The translations under genes and the position numbers were made by a program. 64,000 nt of DNA from Vibrio brasiliensis LMG 20546 (GTDB taxonomy: Bacteria > Pseudomonadota > Gammaproteobacteria > Enterobacterales > Vibrionaceae): contig NZ_AEVS01000076.1 of the NCBI RefSeq assembly GCF_000189255.1, positions 1 through 64,000 of the forward strand. The letters run 5' to 3'. The notes under the pieces were generated by a model, which was not told the origin of the DNA, searched no databases, and worked only from the letters and a program-made list of their open reading frames with translations. Every line of letters begins with the position of its first letter. Position 1 is the first letter of the stretch. This document shows positions 1 to 6,384 of this stretch, in pieces.

Positions 1-54
1 TTTAAAATGTAAAGCTAAATTAAGAAGCTTTATATTCGTCCTATGGGGGTTTAA

Positions 55-324
55 TTTAAAGTTAAGGTATTTTCTAACAAATCTCGATATTCAAAATCAT
101 CTCTTAGTATTATTTTCCGCAATAAAAGCGACGGCTCGTTTTTATTGGGGGGTATCTCTAGTCAAAATGTAGATTTCTACGATGGTGTTGATGAACTCAA
201 ACACAACGCTGCAGTAGTAACATGGGGAGAACCGATGGCGGTAATAACCCTTGGACTGTCCAAAGCAGAGTTAAGGAAATTTACGCGACAATTCTTAGTT
301 GGAAACGCAGGCGAACCTCGCTAA
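55..324 (+). pseudogene. open-frame remnant without a start codon
   Basis: An uninterrupted frame of about 89 codons runs from the stop at 52-54 to TAA at 322-324. The only ATG lies late (near 235) and no ribosome binding site precedes a plausible start. The product would end in a charged stretch (GLSKAELRKFTRQFLVG) and looks like the C-terminal part of a soluble protein. I do not recognise the family. It is most likely the 3' remnant of a gene broken by rearrangement beside dif, but a chance open frame cannot be excluded. Confidence 0.3.
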
Positions 325-331
325 ACAAAAT

Positions 332-361
332 CTGACTGATTTAGTGCTAATAATCAGTCAG
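332..361 (+). terminator. 10-bp perfect inverted repeat after the remnant frame
   Basis: Arms CTGACTGATT (332-341) and AATCAGTCAG (352-361) are perfectly complementary around a 10-nt loop, eight bases after the stop of the preceding frame. There is no clear T-run, so it may be a weak terminator or a structural repeat. Confidence 0.4.
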
Positions 362-487
362 TGAATCTTTGATTATCTAACTGATTATTAGGTATTTTAT
401 GGTAAATCAATTATGTTGAATGCAAATAGCCCAAGAAACAGGAGAGGTACCGCAAAGGGCGCACAGACCTCGTTAATTGGATACCTT

Positions 488-515
488 ATTTAACATAACG
501 TACATAATGCGCACT
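488..515 (-). other. dif: dif chromosome-dimer resolution site (XerCD target)
   Basis: Read on the minus strand, the site has an XerC-type arm AGTGCGCATTA, a 6-bp centre TGTACG and an XerD-type arm TTATGTTAAAT. From memory of Vibrio cholerae dif1 and dif2, both arms fit a Vibrio dif site; the XerC arm is of the dif1 form and the centre is intermediate. It is the recombination site where XerC and XerD resolve chromosome dimers with FtsK, and it is also the integration target of filamentous phages such as CTXphi and f237. The adjacent phage gene and the matS sites to the right support the call. Confidence 0.9.
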
Positions 516-807
516 GAGATGTGGGGTTTTGCTAAGGTTATCAACAACTTGATTTTTGGTGAAAAATGGCAAATCTGGCTTTCTAACATTTTGTATTCGT
601 TCCAAAAAAAACGATGAATCACACCATAAATTAGTATTAACCGCTTGTTTCTTGGTCTGAATGCCGTCTTACTCAGTTTGGTAATACGCAAAATTGTGTT
701 GTTGATGACGTGTTTTTCATCGCCAATAACAATTGTTCTGAAACTATCAAATGTCAGTACCTATCAAAATGGACAGATAATTATTTCATTATTAGAAGGA
801 AGATCAC

Positions 808-1230
808 ATGCTCACCCCCAATTTTCGTCAGCTAGTTCACCAACAATTTATGGATCTGTACCAGGCTGCAGCGTTTTTCCATGTTCAACCCATCACAGTA
901 AAGCGTTGGATCACGGGTCACACAGTGGTCAACCCGATGGCTGAGAAACTGCTCAATATTAAGGCTCGTGGCTATTTGCCTCTCGATATTCGCTGGGAAG
1001 GTTTTCGGGTTCATGAAGAGCGCGCCACGTTGCTCACGCCCGATCGACGCGAGTTCAGTCCAAAAGAGCTAGAGAATTTTGCTTTGTGGCGCGATGAACA
1101 CCGTCAACTGGTGAAGCTGTATGGCCGATTAAAGGATCCGTGCCCTACGCCACCGGTGCCCAATTTGCCGCCGTTTCGGGGCGGCCGACGTGTTGAGCCT
1201 AAGCCCTGGGTGCCGGAGAAGTTTAAGTAA
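808..1230 (+). CDS. DUF3653 filamentous-phage-type protein
   Basis: A 140-residue soluble protein preceded by a good ribosome binding site (GAAGGA, 7 nt before ATG). The N-terminal half (residues 5-55) resembles a helix-turn-helix DNA-binding fold (AAAFFHVQPITVKRWITG). The middle holds RWEGFRVHEERATLLTP, then FSPKELENFALWRDEHRQL. The basic tail ends in GRRV...PWVPEKFK. This arrangement matches DUF3653 proteins, which are common in Vibrio filamentous phages and their prophages. The role is probably regulatory, but this is inferred from the fold. It lies about 290 bp from dif, the integration site of such phages, so it is probably a leftover of an integrated phage. No Zot, coat or replication gene is seen beside it. 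Confidence 0.75.
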   Translation: MLTPNFRQLVHQQFMDLYQAAAFFHVQPITVKRWITGHTVVNPMAEKLLNIKARGYLPLDIRWEGFRVHEERATLLTPDRREFSPKELENFALWRDEHRQLVKLYGRLKDPCPTPPVPNLPPFRGGRRVEPKPWVPEKFK

Positions 1231-1324
1231 GCAATGAACGCTTACAACTTAAGAAGTTCACTTGTTAAACCGCTACATTGAGGCTAAGATGACCCATATA
1301 AAGACCTATTTAGAGACCGATTTT

Positions 1325-1573
1325 ATGACTACTCGTATTTTGGCCGATGTAGCGGCCAGCATCACCGAATTAAAGGCTAACCCAATGAAAGTGGCCACCA
1401 GTGCTCATGGTGAGCCTGTTGCTGTGCTTAACCGAAATGAACCGGCCTTTTACTGTGTACCGGCACAAGCGTATGAGATGATGATGGACAGACTTGAAGA
1501 TCTTGAGCTGCTTGCTCTAGCAAAAGAGCGCGAATCTGAAGAGAGTATCTCGGTAAATATCGATGACCTATAA
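1325..1573 (+). CDS. RelB/StbD-like antitoxin (Phd/YefM type)
   Basis: An 82-residue antitoxin. The sequence from MTTRILADVAASITELKANP onward, with GEPVAVLNRNEPAFYCVPA and an acidic helical tail (RLEDLELLALAKERE), is typical of the StbD/RelB antitoxins found in Vibrio integron cassettes. The N-terminus binds its own promoter and the C-terminus wraps the toxin. I chose ATG 1325 because family members start there. ATG 1289 has a better GAGG ribosome binding site and would add 12 residues, so the start is uncertain. The 3' end overlaps the toxin frame by 11 nt, indicating a translationally coupled toxin-antitoxin operon. Confidence 0.85.
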   Translation: MTTRILADVAASITELKANPMKVATSAHGEPVAVLNRNEPAFYCVPAQAYEMMMDRLEDLELLALAKERESEESISVNIDDL

Positions 1574-1856
1574 ACTCAATTTTAAAAAGAGTGCGCTCAA
1601 AGAATGGAAGAAGCTTGGCGCGACTTTACAGCAACAGTTTAAGAAAAAACTGTCTGAGCGGCTAGAAAACCCTCATGTGCCCGCTTCCAGGCTGACTGGT
1701 GGTGAGAGCCTGTATAAGATAAAGCTGCGTCAGTCTGGCTACCGTTTAGTGTATAAAGTGGAAGACGATGTCATCATTGTTACTGTACTAGCGGTCGGAA
1801 AGCGCGAACGCAGTGATGTTTACCGTCAAGCGATGAAACGTCTTGAAGATTTGTGA
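1563..1856 (+). CDS. RelE/StbE-like toxin
   Basis: A 97-residue basic protein of the RelE/ParE superfamily. Visible signatures are the N-terminal strand and helix (YKLNFKKSALKEWKKLG), the RLTGGESLYKIKLRQSGYRLVYKV core, and the C-terminal VLAVGKRERSDVYRQA, where the basic residues of RelE ribosome-dependent mRNA interferases lie. It should cleave ribosome-bound mRNA when the upstream antitoxin is degraded. It overlaps the antitoxin gene by 11 nt. The pair runs opposite to the neighbouring cassettes and probably has its own promoter, as toxin-antitoxin cassettes in Vibrio integrons usually do. Full length, no disrupted residues. Confidence 0.9.
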   Translation: MTYKLNFKKSALKEWKKLGATLQQQFKKKLSERLENPHVPASRLTGGESLYKIKLRQSGYRLVYKVEDDVIIVTVLAVGKRERSDVYRQAMKRLEDL

Positions 1857-1867
1857 ACAGGCATATA

Positions 1868-1888
1868 AAACGCCGCTGAGCGACGTTT
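1868..1888 (-). terminator. terminator hairpin between convergent genes
   Basis: Arms AAACGCCGC and GCGACGTTT pair with a single mismatch around a 3-nt loop. On the minus strand the stem is followed by TTTTATAT, so it best serves the leftward putAbiC gene; it may also stop the toxin-antitoxin transcript. Confidence 0.55.
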
Positions 1889-1907
1889 GAAAGCTATGGT
1901 TTTATTT

Positions 1908-2753
1908 TTATAAGTTGTAATAATGCCATGTATCTTGGTTTTCTTTGGGCAACATTGAGACTTCCAAGTGTTTGAGTATGTTGTACTTTCTTACCAATGG
2001 CTCCATTTTTTCGTTACCATAGATACTAAGGCAATTATACCAAAGTAGCAGTAATTCGTATCTCGATAATTGGGCGCGCAGTAAGTTCGCATAAACGGTT
2101 TTATCTTCTAAGAAATCCGCTCGTTCAATTAACTTCAGTAAATTATATAATGTTCTGAAATACTGCCCTAATTCATCTCCATACTTCAAGTAAAATGCAT
2201 CGTACTCAGTTTCTATACCTTCTAAACTTTTGCTGCTTTGTTTAAAAGCCTTTACCCTTTGAGTCATTCTACTTCCATGAGGTGTGGTCCACGCGCTAAG
2301 GTAGTTATCTGTAAATAATTCATACAACTTCTTAATTGCATCACGACCATGATAATTGCGATCATTAGGATTCTTTACGGTAATGTCGTTCCTACAGTTC
2401 TCTAAGACATCTAACATCTTGAAAAAGGTATTTTCAAAACGCTGCACTTTTAGCGTTGCATTCTGGGCTTTCATTTCCTCTTTCTGACCACTAAGCTCTT
2501 CGCGCGTTAAGTTTAACTCTTGTCTTTGTAAAGCTAACTCGTCTCGTTGCATCACGATTGTAATTATGAGCCCAGCAAATGCTAGGCCTGAAAACAATGA
2601 TGTCAACATACCAAAGCTATCTCCAAAAACGCCTGAGCTGTTGATTGAAAGTTCGCTAATTGGCCAGGTTAATGCAATCAAGGCTGTAGCATATAGCAAA
2701 ACAGCGGCTATAACACCGCCAATCAATAAAACGGTTAAAGTTTTTATACTCAT
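1908..2753 (-). CDS. putative phage abortive infection protein (putAbiC family)
   Basis: A 281-residue protein with two N-terminal membrane segments (about residues 7-29 and 45-66). A charged coiled coil follows (about 68-103, RDELALQRQELNLTREELSGQKEEMKA), then a cytoplasmic helical domain. The signatures FENTFFKMLDVLENC, GRDAIKKLY, Y-GDELGQYFRTLYNLLKLI and LLRAQLSRYELLLLWYN correspond to the putAbiC family (PF16872), proposed to act in phage abortive infection. The biochemical activity is not known. It is the leftmost member of the minus-strand cassette run. The DNA is AT-rich compared with the core genes to the right. Whether it lies within an intact cassette is uncertain because the attC candidate upstream is poorly conserved. 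Confidence 0.8.
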   Translation of the reverse strand: MSIKTLTVLLIGGVIAAVLLYATALIALTWPISELSINSSGVFGDSFGMLTSLFSGLAFAGLIITIVMQRDELALQRQELNLTREELSGQKEEMKAQNATLKVQRFENTFFKMLDVLENCRNDITVKNPNDRNYHGRDAIKKLYELFTDNYLSAWTTPHGSRMTQRVKAFKQSSKSLEGIETEYDAFYLKYGDELGQYFRTLYNLLKLIERADFLEDKTVYANLLRAQLSRYELLLLWYNCLSIYGNEKMEPLVRKYNILKHLEVSMLPKENQDTWHYYNL

Positions 2754-2760
2754 TAAAACA

Positions 2761-2853
2761 CCCTAACAGCTTGAACTAGAATCATAATATGAATTGAGAA
2801 AAAACATCCCCTTTTAGTAAACGCCATACACCCTCATTAAATTTTGGTTATTA
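2761..2853 (-). repeat. candidate attC site, degenerate
   Basis: On the minus strand the stretch begins with TAATAAC, overlapping the stop of the preceding gene, and ends with GTTAGGG just before the putAbiC start. The ends fit integron core sites loosely (GTTRRRY expected), but the inner arms are not clearly complementary. It could be a diverged attC or ordinary intergenic DNA. Confidence 0.35.
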
Positions 2854-3474
2854 GAGCTCGTATTTCTTATAGTACGCTCTAAAGGTTGTGATTTTTTCTG
2901 ACAATTCAGCTGATAGATCTTGTGTCTTTAAGTATTCTTCAAGAGCTTCTAGGTTTGGTGCGCGTTCAAATGAAGAAACTCCAACGATATCTTTTAGCCT
3001 ACCCTTACAGCTCAAAACAATATCCTCAACCATATCCCAAGCATGTATATTTACATACTGCTTCTTTAGTAACTCAAGTTTTTCGTTTGATAATTTATTG
3101 GATTTTATCAATTGGCACAAATCATCAAACAGGTCATGATTCATTGAAAATGCATCATTTTCTTCTCGTGTAATACGACTTCCGTCAGACCAACGATTTC
3201 CTTTGGTCATCGCTTGCAAGCTTGAAACTGCTAATGGGGTTGCAACTGATCTTAGTTGTTCAATCGATGCGTTCGCTTCCTGAACAACAGATTTTAACTC
3301 GGCCTCAAAGCCGGCCCCCTTAAACCTTGTAAATTTATCTAGATTCGCAAATGCTAAAAATATGGCACTTGCAGCTACAGCTATTCCCATTTCTACACTT
3401 TGACCGCTTAGACCAAAAAGAAAAACGGAAACTATTAATAATCCGAATCCGCACAAATCTAATAATTTATTCAT
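2851..3474 (-). CDS. cassette-encoded membrane protein of unknown function
   Basis: A 207-residue protein not recognised as a member of a named family. Residues 5-47 form two closely spaced hydrophobic segments (LLDLCGFGLLIVSVFLFGL and MGIAVAASAIFLAFANL). They are followed by KFKGAGFEAELKSVVQEA, a phrase seen after membrane hairpins in various small bacterial proteins, and then a helical cytoplasmic region of about 140 residues. A GTG at 3484-3486 would add four residues; ATG is preferred by codon only, since neither start has a strong ribosome binding site. Clear attC-like DNA lies upstream at 3494-3571, so this is an integron cassette gene. Membrane anchor plus cytoplasmic helical domain parallels the putAbiC neighbour, so a defence role is possible but unproven. 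Confidence 0.6.
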   Translation of the reverse strand: MNKLLDLCGFGLLIVSVFLFGLSGQSVEMGIAVAASAIFLAFANLDKFTRFKGAGFEAELKSVVQEANASIEQLRSVATPLAVSSLQAMTKGNRWSDGSRITREENDAFSMNHDLFDDLCQLIKSNKLSNEKLELLKKQYVNIHAWDMVEDIVLSCKGRLKDIVGVSSFERAPNLEALEEYLKTQDLSAELSEKITTFRAYYKKYEL

Positions 3475-3493
3475 ATCAAATTCCACGTAAGAG

Positions 3494-3571
3494 CTCTAAC
3501 GTCATATAAAAAGTGTGATTAACACGTAAAAATGTCACGCGTTGCGAATAACTCTTAAACAGTTGTTATGC
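3494..3571 (-). repeat. attC (VCR-like) recombination site
   Basis: Read on the minus strand, a 78-nt stretch starts with GCATAAC (containing the stop of the preceding gene), continues CAACTGTTTAAGAGTTATTC and the Vibrio attC hallmark TCGCAACGCGTG, and ends with GTTAGAG. Size, ends and hallmark fit a short Vibrio attC site. IntI would recombine it at the GTTRRRY end. Confidence 0.8.
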
Positions 3572-4204
3572 GTCTTTAAAGTTTGCCTTGTTTTGTACCT
3601 GCAGCTCCGCAACAGGCTTAGCTCTTCGATACAGCGCAAGCAACATTTTAAGTTGAACTAGCTCATCGCCTTTGGACAGTTGATGTAGAGCTTTAACTTG
3701 TTTTGGAGATAACTTGAATGTTCCATGTAGGTCTATAACCGACTCTTTAACAAAAGCGATTTCGTCTCTCAATTGCTTTGCTTCCAAATCTTTGATCTTT
3801 AGCTGAGTTAATTTTCGTTTTTGATATTGAGAATAAATGACATGATATGTACTTGCTGCACTTGTAATTGCACCAGCAAGAGCACTAACGATGATGCCAA
3901 TATCTTTGGCTACCTCTGTCAAAAGTGTAAGTTCGATATAGCCTGGTGAAGCATATTGAATACGTTTCACCACAGGTTGATCCTCATGTCTAACAAACTT
4001 TCCAACGATGCTGAAAAAGCCAACGACGCTTCCGCCACCAAGCCAAGGCATCCGCTCAAATTCTAGGTTGGAAAACTTTTCTTCATCAATTGCTCGCAAT
4101 GCGTGGAAAAAGCCATAAAGTTGCTGATACTCCTTAGTAAGAATTGTGAAGTCTTCTAATTTCCAACGTTCATCCAACAATATTGTTGATTGACCTTTAT
4201 TCAT
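3566..4204 (-). CDS. cassette-encoded protein, unknown function, predicted membrane helix
   Basis: A 212-residue protein that I do not recognise. The N-terminal third is soluble. A motif-like IQYASPGYIELTLLTEVAKDIG leads into a hydrophobic or amphipathic segment (IIVSALAGAITSAAST, about residues 105-120). A basic coiled coil follows (YQKRKLTQLKIKDLEAKQLRD), then a helical C-terminus. The stop codon lies inside the R'' core of the downstream attC site, and another attC precedes the gene, so it is the sole gene of one cassette. There is no obvious promoter; expression probably depends on read-through from upstream cassettes. Confidence 0.6.
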   Translation of the reverse strand: MNKGQSTILLDERWKLEDFTILTKEYQQLYGFFHALRAIDEEKFSNLEFERMPWLGGGSVVGFFSIVGKFVRHEDQPVVKRIQYASPGYIELTLLTEVAKDIGIIVSALAGAITSAASTYHVIYSQYQKRKLTQLKIKDLEAKQLRDEIAFVKESVIDLHGTFKLSPKQVKALHQLSKGDELVQLKMLLALYRRAKPVAELQVQNKANFKDA

Positions 4205-4219
4205 AAGTTACCTCTGGAC

Positions 4220-4342
4220 GCATAACGCCCACTAAGTTGTAAGTGACGCTGCTATCTTACTCACACATTTTACTGTAATCGCAAAACCAATTGAGACCGA
4301 GAGCGGCGAGCGTTGCGAATCAGTTTGAATTGTTTGTTATAG
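4220..4342 (-). repeat. attC (VCR-like) recombination site
   Basis: On the minus strand: starts CTATAACAAAC inside the end of the preceding gene, carries CTGATTCGCAACGC, and ends CTTAGTGGGCGTTATGC with the perfect core site GTTATGC (plus-strand GCATAAC at 4220-4226). About 123 nt, the usual length of Vibrio attC sites. Confidence 0.85.
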
Positions 4343-4961
4343 GTAATCTTGCACCTTCGCTATCGAATTGCATTGCCAAATTAAACACCTTTTTAACCTC
4401 GTGATAAATTGGTAAATAGAAATATTTTTCATTCATGAGGACGAGGCACTCATTCTCTATATCTAGAAGCTTAAAGATGTGGTTTGTCGGTGCATCAGCT
4501 TCTTCGTGGCTACCAATGATTGCCGTTGGGTAAAACGTACCTGCCATGTGACTCAAAAGATAATCATCTAGCCGTTCATCAAAATGCTCCCAAGCATTTC
4601 TTAGATCTCGATTATAGAGCGGCGATTGCTCTGTTTGTTCGAATGCAGACCTCAATTTACTTGCTCTCGCACCACGCAATTCGATTTGATTTGCGATTAT
4701 TTTCTTTTTATTTGGAGTTGGCCAGAAGTATCTAGATAGCGCGGCGGCATGACCCACAGCTTCCTGTACTAAAGCTACCAAGTAGCTAGGTGGTATATCT
4801 TCGTTCTTAAGGTTTGCGTAACGTTCGAACACTTCGATACAACGTCCAGACGAGTAGGCAATAGAGTGAATGTAAAACGCTTCTTGAGGAAACTGAATGC
4901 CTCCGCAATCATCAACGACAATTCGAGCTCTACGCTCTTTTTCTTCATTATCAATCTTCAT
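4320..4961 (-). CDS. cassette-encoded protein with a HEPN-like RX4H motif
   Basis: A 213-residue soluble, mostly helical protein. No family is recognised with certainty. Residues 116-133 read YNRDLRNAWEHFDERLDD: R121 and H126 form an RX4H arrangement in a charged helix, the signature of HEPN-domain RNases found in toxin, abortive-infection and CRISPR-associated proteins. An upstream helix (LVALVQEAVGHAAALSRYFWP, residues 61-81) would be the partner helix. The HEPN reading is inference from this motif only. The 3' end runs into the downstream attC and another attC lies upstream, so this is a single-gene cassette. Confidence 0.6.
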   Translation of the reverse strand: MKIDNEEKERRARIVVDDCGGIQFPQEAFYIHSIAYSSGRCIEVFERYANLKNEDIPPSYLVALVQEAVGHAAALSRYFWPTPNKKKIIANQIELRGARASKLRSAFEQTEQSPLYNRDLRNAWEHFDERLDDYLLSHMAGTFYPTAIIGSHEEADAPTNHIFKLLDIENECLVLMNEKYFYLPIYHEVKKVFNLAMQFDSEGARLPITNNSN

Positions 4962-4973
4962 AGTTTCTTAAGC

Positions 4974-5097
4974 TTTATACGCCCTGTTAAGGTGAGCAAC
5001 GCAATACCAAAACCGCCGCATACCACCTTAATCACTAAAACCAACACATGGTGAAAATGCCATGCGTTGCGAATCACTCTTAAACAGATTGTTAACA
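4974..5097 (-). repeat. attC (VCR-like) recombination site
   Basis: On the minus strand: GTTAACAATCTGTTTAAGAG, then TGATTCGCAACGCATGGC, then a long imperfectly palindromic middle, ending TCACCTTAACAGGGCGTATA. The outer arms CTGTTTAAG-GTGA and TCACCTTAACAG are complementary, as attC folding requires. The R' core is GTATAAA rather than GTTATAA, so it may have lost one T. Confidence 0.85.
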
Positions 5098-5901
5098 CTA
5101 CAGTAGCGCAGTTAGCCCAGCGATAAACGGTGTAAAGACTGTAATATGCGCAGATACGTTTTGCATGAAATCTTTGTATGCGTCAGAAAAAGTACCTGTT
5201 TCATGGCTAGTTGCCAGCATATTTACATTTTCCGTCAACATCTGGGCAGTTGTTTCATCAAGACCACTACCTTTGACACTCTCAAGCATTTCAGCAAAGA
5301 TTGCAGGTTCGTTATATTGAGAGTGGGTAGTAGCTTGTGCAGTTGCACCGCTTGAATGAATGTTAATCGCAGAACCACTTACACCTGACAGGTTTATTGT
5401 TGGACTTACTTCTTTCACAATTTCGATCCCATTTTCTTTTTTATATAAATCACTTTCTTTGAGCATTTGAAGAGTAACCTTTACCGCTGATAATGAGCGC
5501 TCCTGATTGCGAAACAGTTCGATCATCTGATTTACTGACCAAAGGTTCTCTCCATACTTGTCACAAACACTTTTTGCTACATCAGGAACATTTGCGTCGT
5601 ATGCACCATAAACCCAAGTACCCTCAAATTTATCAATGATTGACGTCAATGTAGGAAAGTCCGCATAGCTTCCATTCGTATCTCCGATAGTCCAAGCCAT
5701 AAACTGAGCCATATCTCGACCATCAGCATAGACCGCCTCTACTAAATGACGCTCGTTAAATGGAATTCGACAAATGAACCTAAAGTCCTCTTTATTCTTC
5801 AGGTGGCTCCAATAATCAATATTCTTGGAAAATGCCTCTCCAATTGATAGCAACCTATGCATCAACGCTTCTACTTCAATTAAATCTTTTCTTACTTCCA
5901 C
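5098..5901 (-). CDS. cassette-encoded protein of unknown function
   Basis: A 267-residue protein starting at GTG (AAGGT 6 nt upstream). The N-terminal 150 residues are helical and soluble. A low-complexity Ser/Asn/Gly linker of beta type follows (INLSGVSGSAINIHSSGATAQ, about residues 169-189). The C-terminus is helical, with a short hydrophobic end (VFTPFIAGLTALL). Such an arrangement of soluble domain, NIN-type linker and helical end resembles some AbiTii-like proteins, but I cannot assign a family. It is the rightmost gene of the cassette run, with an attC downstream and an isolated core site GTTAGGC upstream. Confidence 0.6.
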   Translation of the reverse strand: MEVRKDLIEVEALMHRLLSIGEAFSKNIDYWSHLKNKEDFRFICRIPFNERHLVEAVYADGRDMAQFMAWTIGDTNGSYADFPTLTSIIDKFEGTWVYGAYDANVPDVAKSVCDKYGENLWSVNQMIELFRNQERSLSAVKVTLQMLKESDLYKKENGIEIVKEVSPTINLSGVSGSAINIHSSGATAQATTHSQYNEPAIFAEMLESVKGSGLDETTAQMLTENVNMLATSHETGTFSDAYKDFMQNVSAHITVFTPFIAGLTALL

Positions 5902-5949
5902 AAAACTACCTTATTTGTAGCATTAACGCTTATTAGCATGCACAATGCC

Positions 5950-5956
5950 GCCTAAC
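5950..5956 (-). repeat. isolated integron core site GTTAGGC at the array edge
   Basis: A perfect GTTRRRY core (minus strand GTTAGGC) lies about 50 nt upstream of the last cassette gene. It is preceded on the minus strand by AGACTAGGCGCAT, which could be the right arm of a truncated attC or of an attI. No matching left arm is visible before the phage-type genes begin, so the array is probably cut here. Confidence 0.45.
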
Positions 5957-6076
5957 ATGCGCCTAGTCTAAACCGAACGCCTTTCCGATAGAACTTTAAC
6001 TCACTGAATTATTTGCAAGTTATGATTTAGGTCATGAATTCGAGTGCATAATGCGACGCGTAGCACGTCAAACACT

Positions 6077-6102
6077 AAAAAACCGCCCTGTTGAGCGGTT
6101 TT
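6077..6102 (-). terminator. intrinsic terminator after the small phage genes
   Basis: AAAACCGC and GCGGTTTT pair around an 8-nt loop. On the minus strand the stem runs into TTTTTTAG, directly after the stop of the 43-residue basic protein. Confidence 0.8.
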
Positions 6103-6104
6103 GT

Positions 6105-6236
6105 TTAGCGTCTGAGGCGGGTTTTGCGTCGTTTTCGAGTGGTTGCTTTGACGACTCTTCCACCTCTTAGCGTGTAGCCTTTCTTGAGCTGGCCGTTGGC
6201 CTTGCGGCCTTTGCACTTACAGCATCGTTTAGCCAT
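6105..6236 (-). CDS. small basic Cys-rich phage-type protein
   Basis: A 43-residue peptide beginning MAKRCCKCKGRKANGQ and ending in a strongly basic tail (TTRKRRKTRLRR). Two cysteine pairs close together and the high charge suggest a nucleic-acid-binding or capsid-packing peptide. The start overlaps the end of the upstream gene by 8 nt, and a terminator follows immediately, so this is the last gene of a compact three-gene unit. Small basic proteins of this kind are usual in small tailless or filamentous phages. I cannot name the phage family. Confidence 0.6.
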   Translation of the reverse strand: MAKRCCKCKGRKANGQLKKGYTLRGGRVVKATTRKRRKTRLRR

Positions 6237-6384
6237 GTTTGTCCTCCAGTTGCCGGATGCGTTGTTCCTGGTCTTGCTGCACTTTCTTAATCCAGTTGAT
6301 GTCGGTTTTGAGTGCGGCGATGGTGCCTGCGCTCGAGACCAGGCCGGTGATTAAGGAAATGAGCAATGCTTCGAATAGTCCCAT
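6229..6384 (-). CDS. small phage-type protein with one membrane segment
   Basis: A 51-residue peptide, MGLFEALLISLITGLVSSAG at its start forming one membrane helix, followed by a charged coiled coil (DINWIKKVQQDQEQRIRQLED). It overlaps the upstream truncated gene by one nucleotide (TGATG arrangement) and the downstream gene by 8 nt, so all three are translationally coupled. This shape (membrane helix plus coiled coil) is common among phage lysis-accessory or virion membrane proteins. No family is assigned. Confidence 0.6.
   Translation of the reverse strand: MGLFEALLISLITGLVSSAGTIAALKTDINWIKKVQQDQEQRIRQLEDKHG

Larger units (their letters stand above)
325..807. other. intergenic stretch holding the inverted repeat and dif
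   Basis: Apart from the inverted repeat at 332-361 and the dif-like site at 488-515, I see no convincing gene in these 483 bases. Short open frames here lack ribosome binding sites and family resemblance. The stretch just before 808 must contain the promoter of the DUF3653 gene. Confidence 0.5.

Noticed and set aside
1262-1324. Longer antitoxin form starting at TTG 1262 or ATG 1289
   Set aside because: Family members begin at the MTTRI residues; the longer form is kept only as an alternative because of the good ribosome binding site before 1289.
6040-6070. TGCATAATGCG, resembling half of a dif site
   Set aside because: Only about the XerC-side half resembles dif; the XerD arm matches three of eleven bases, so it is not a second attachment site.
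6001-6216. 71-codon leftward reading frame
   Set aside because: It runs through the basic 43-residue gene in another frame and across its terminator, has no ribosome binding site, and looks like a shadow.
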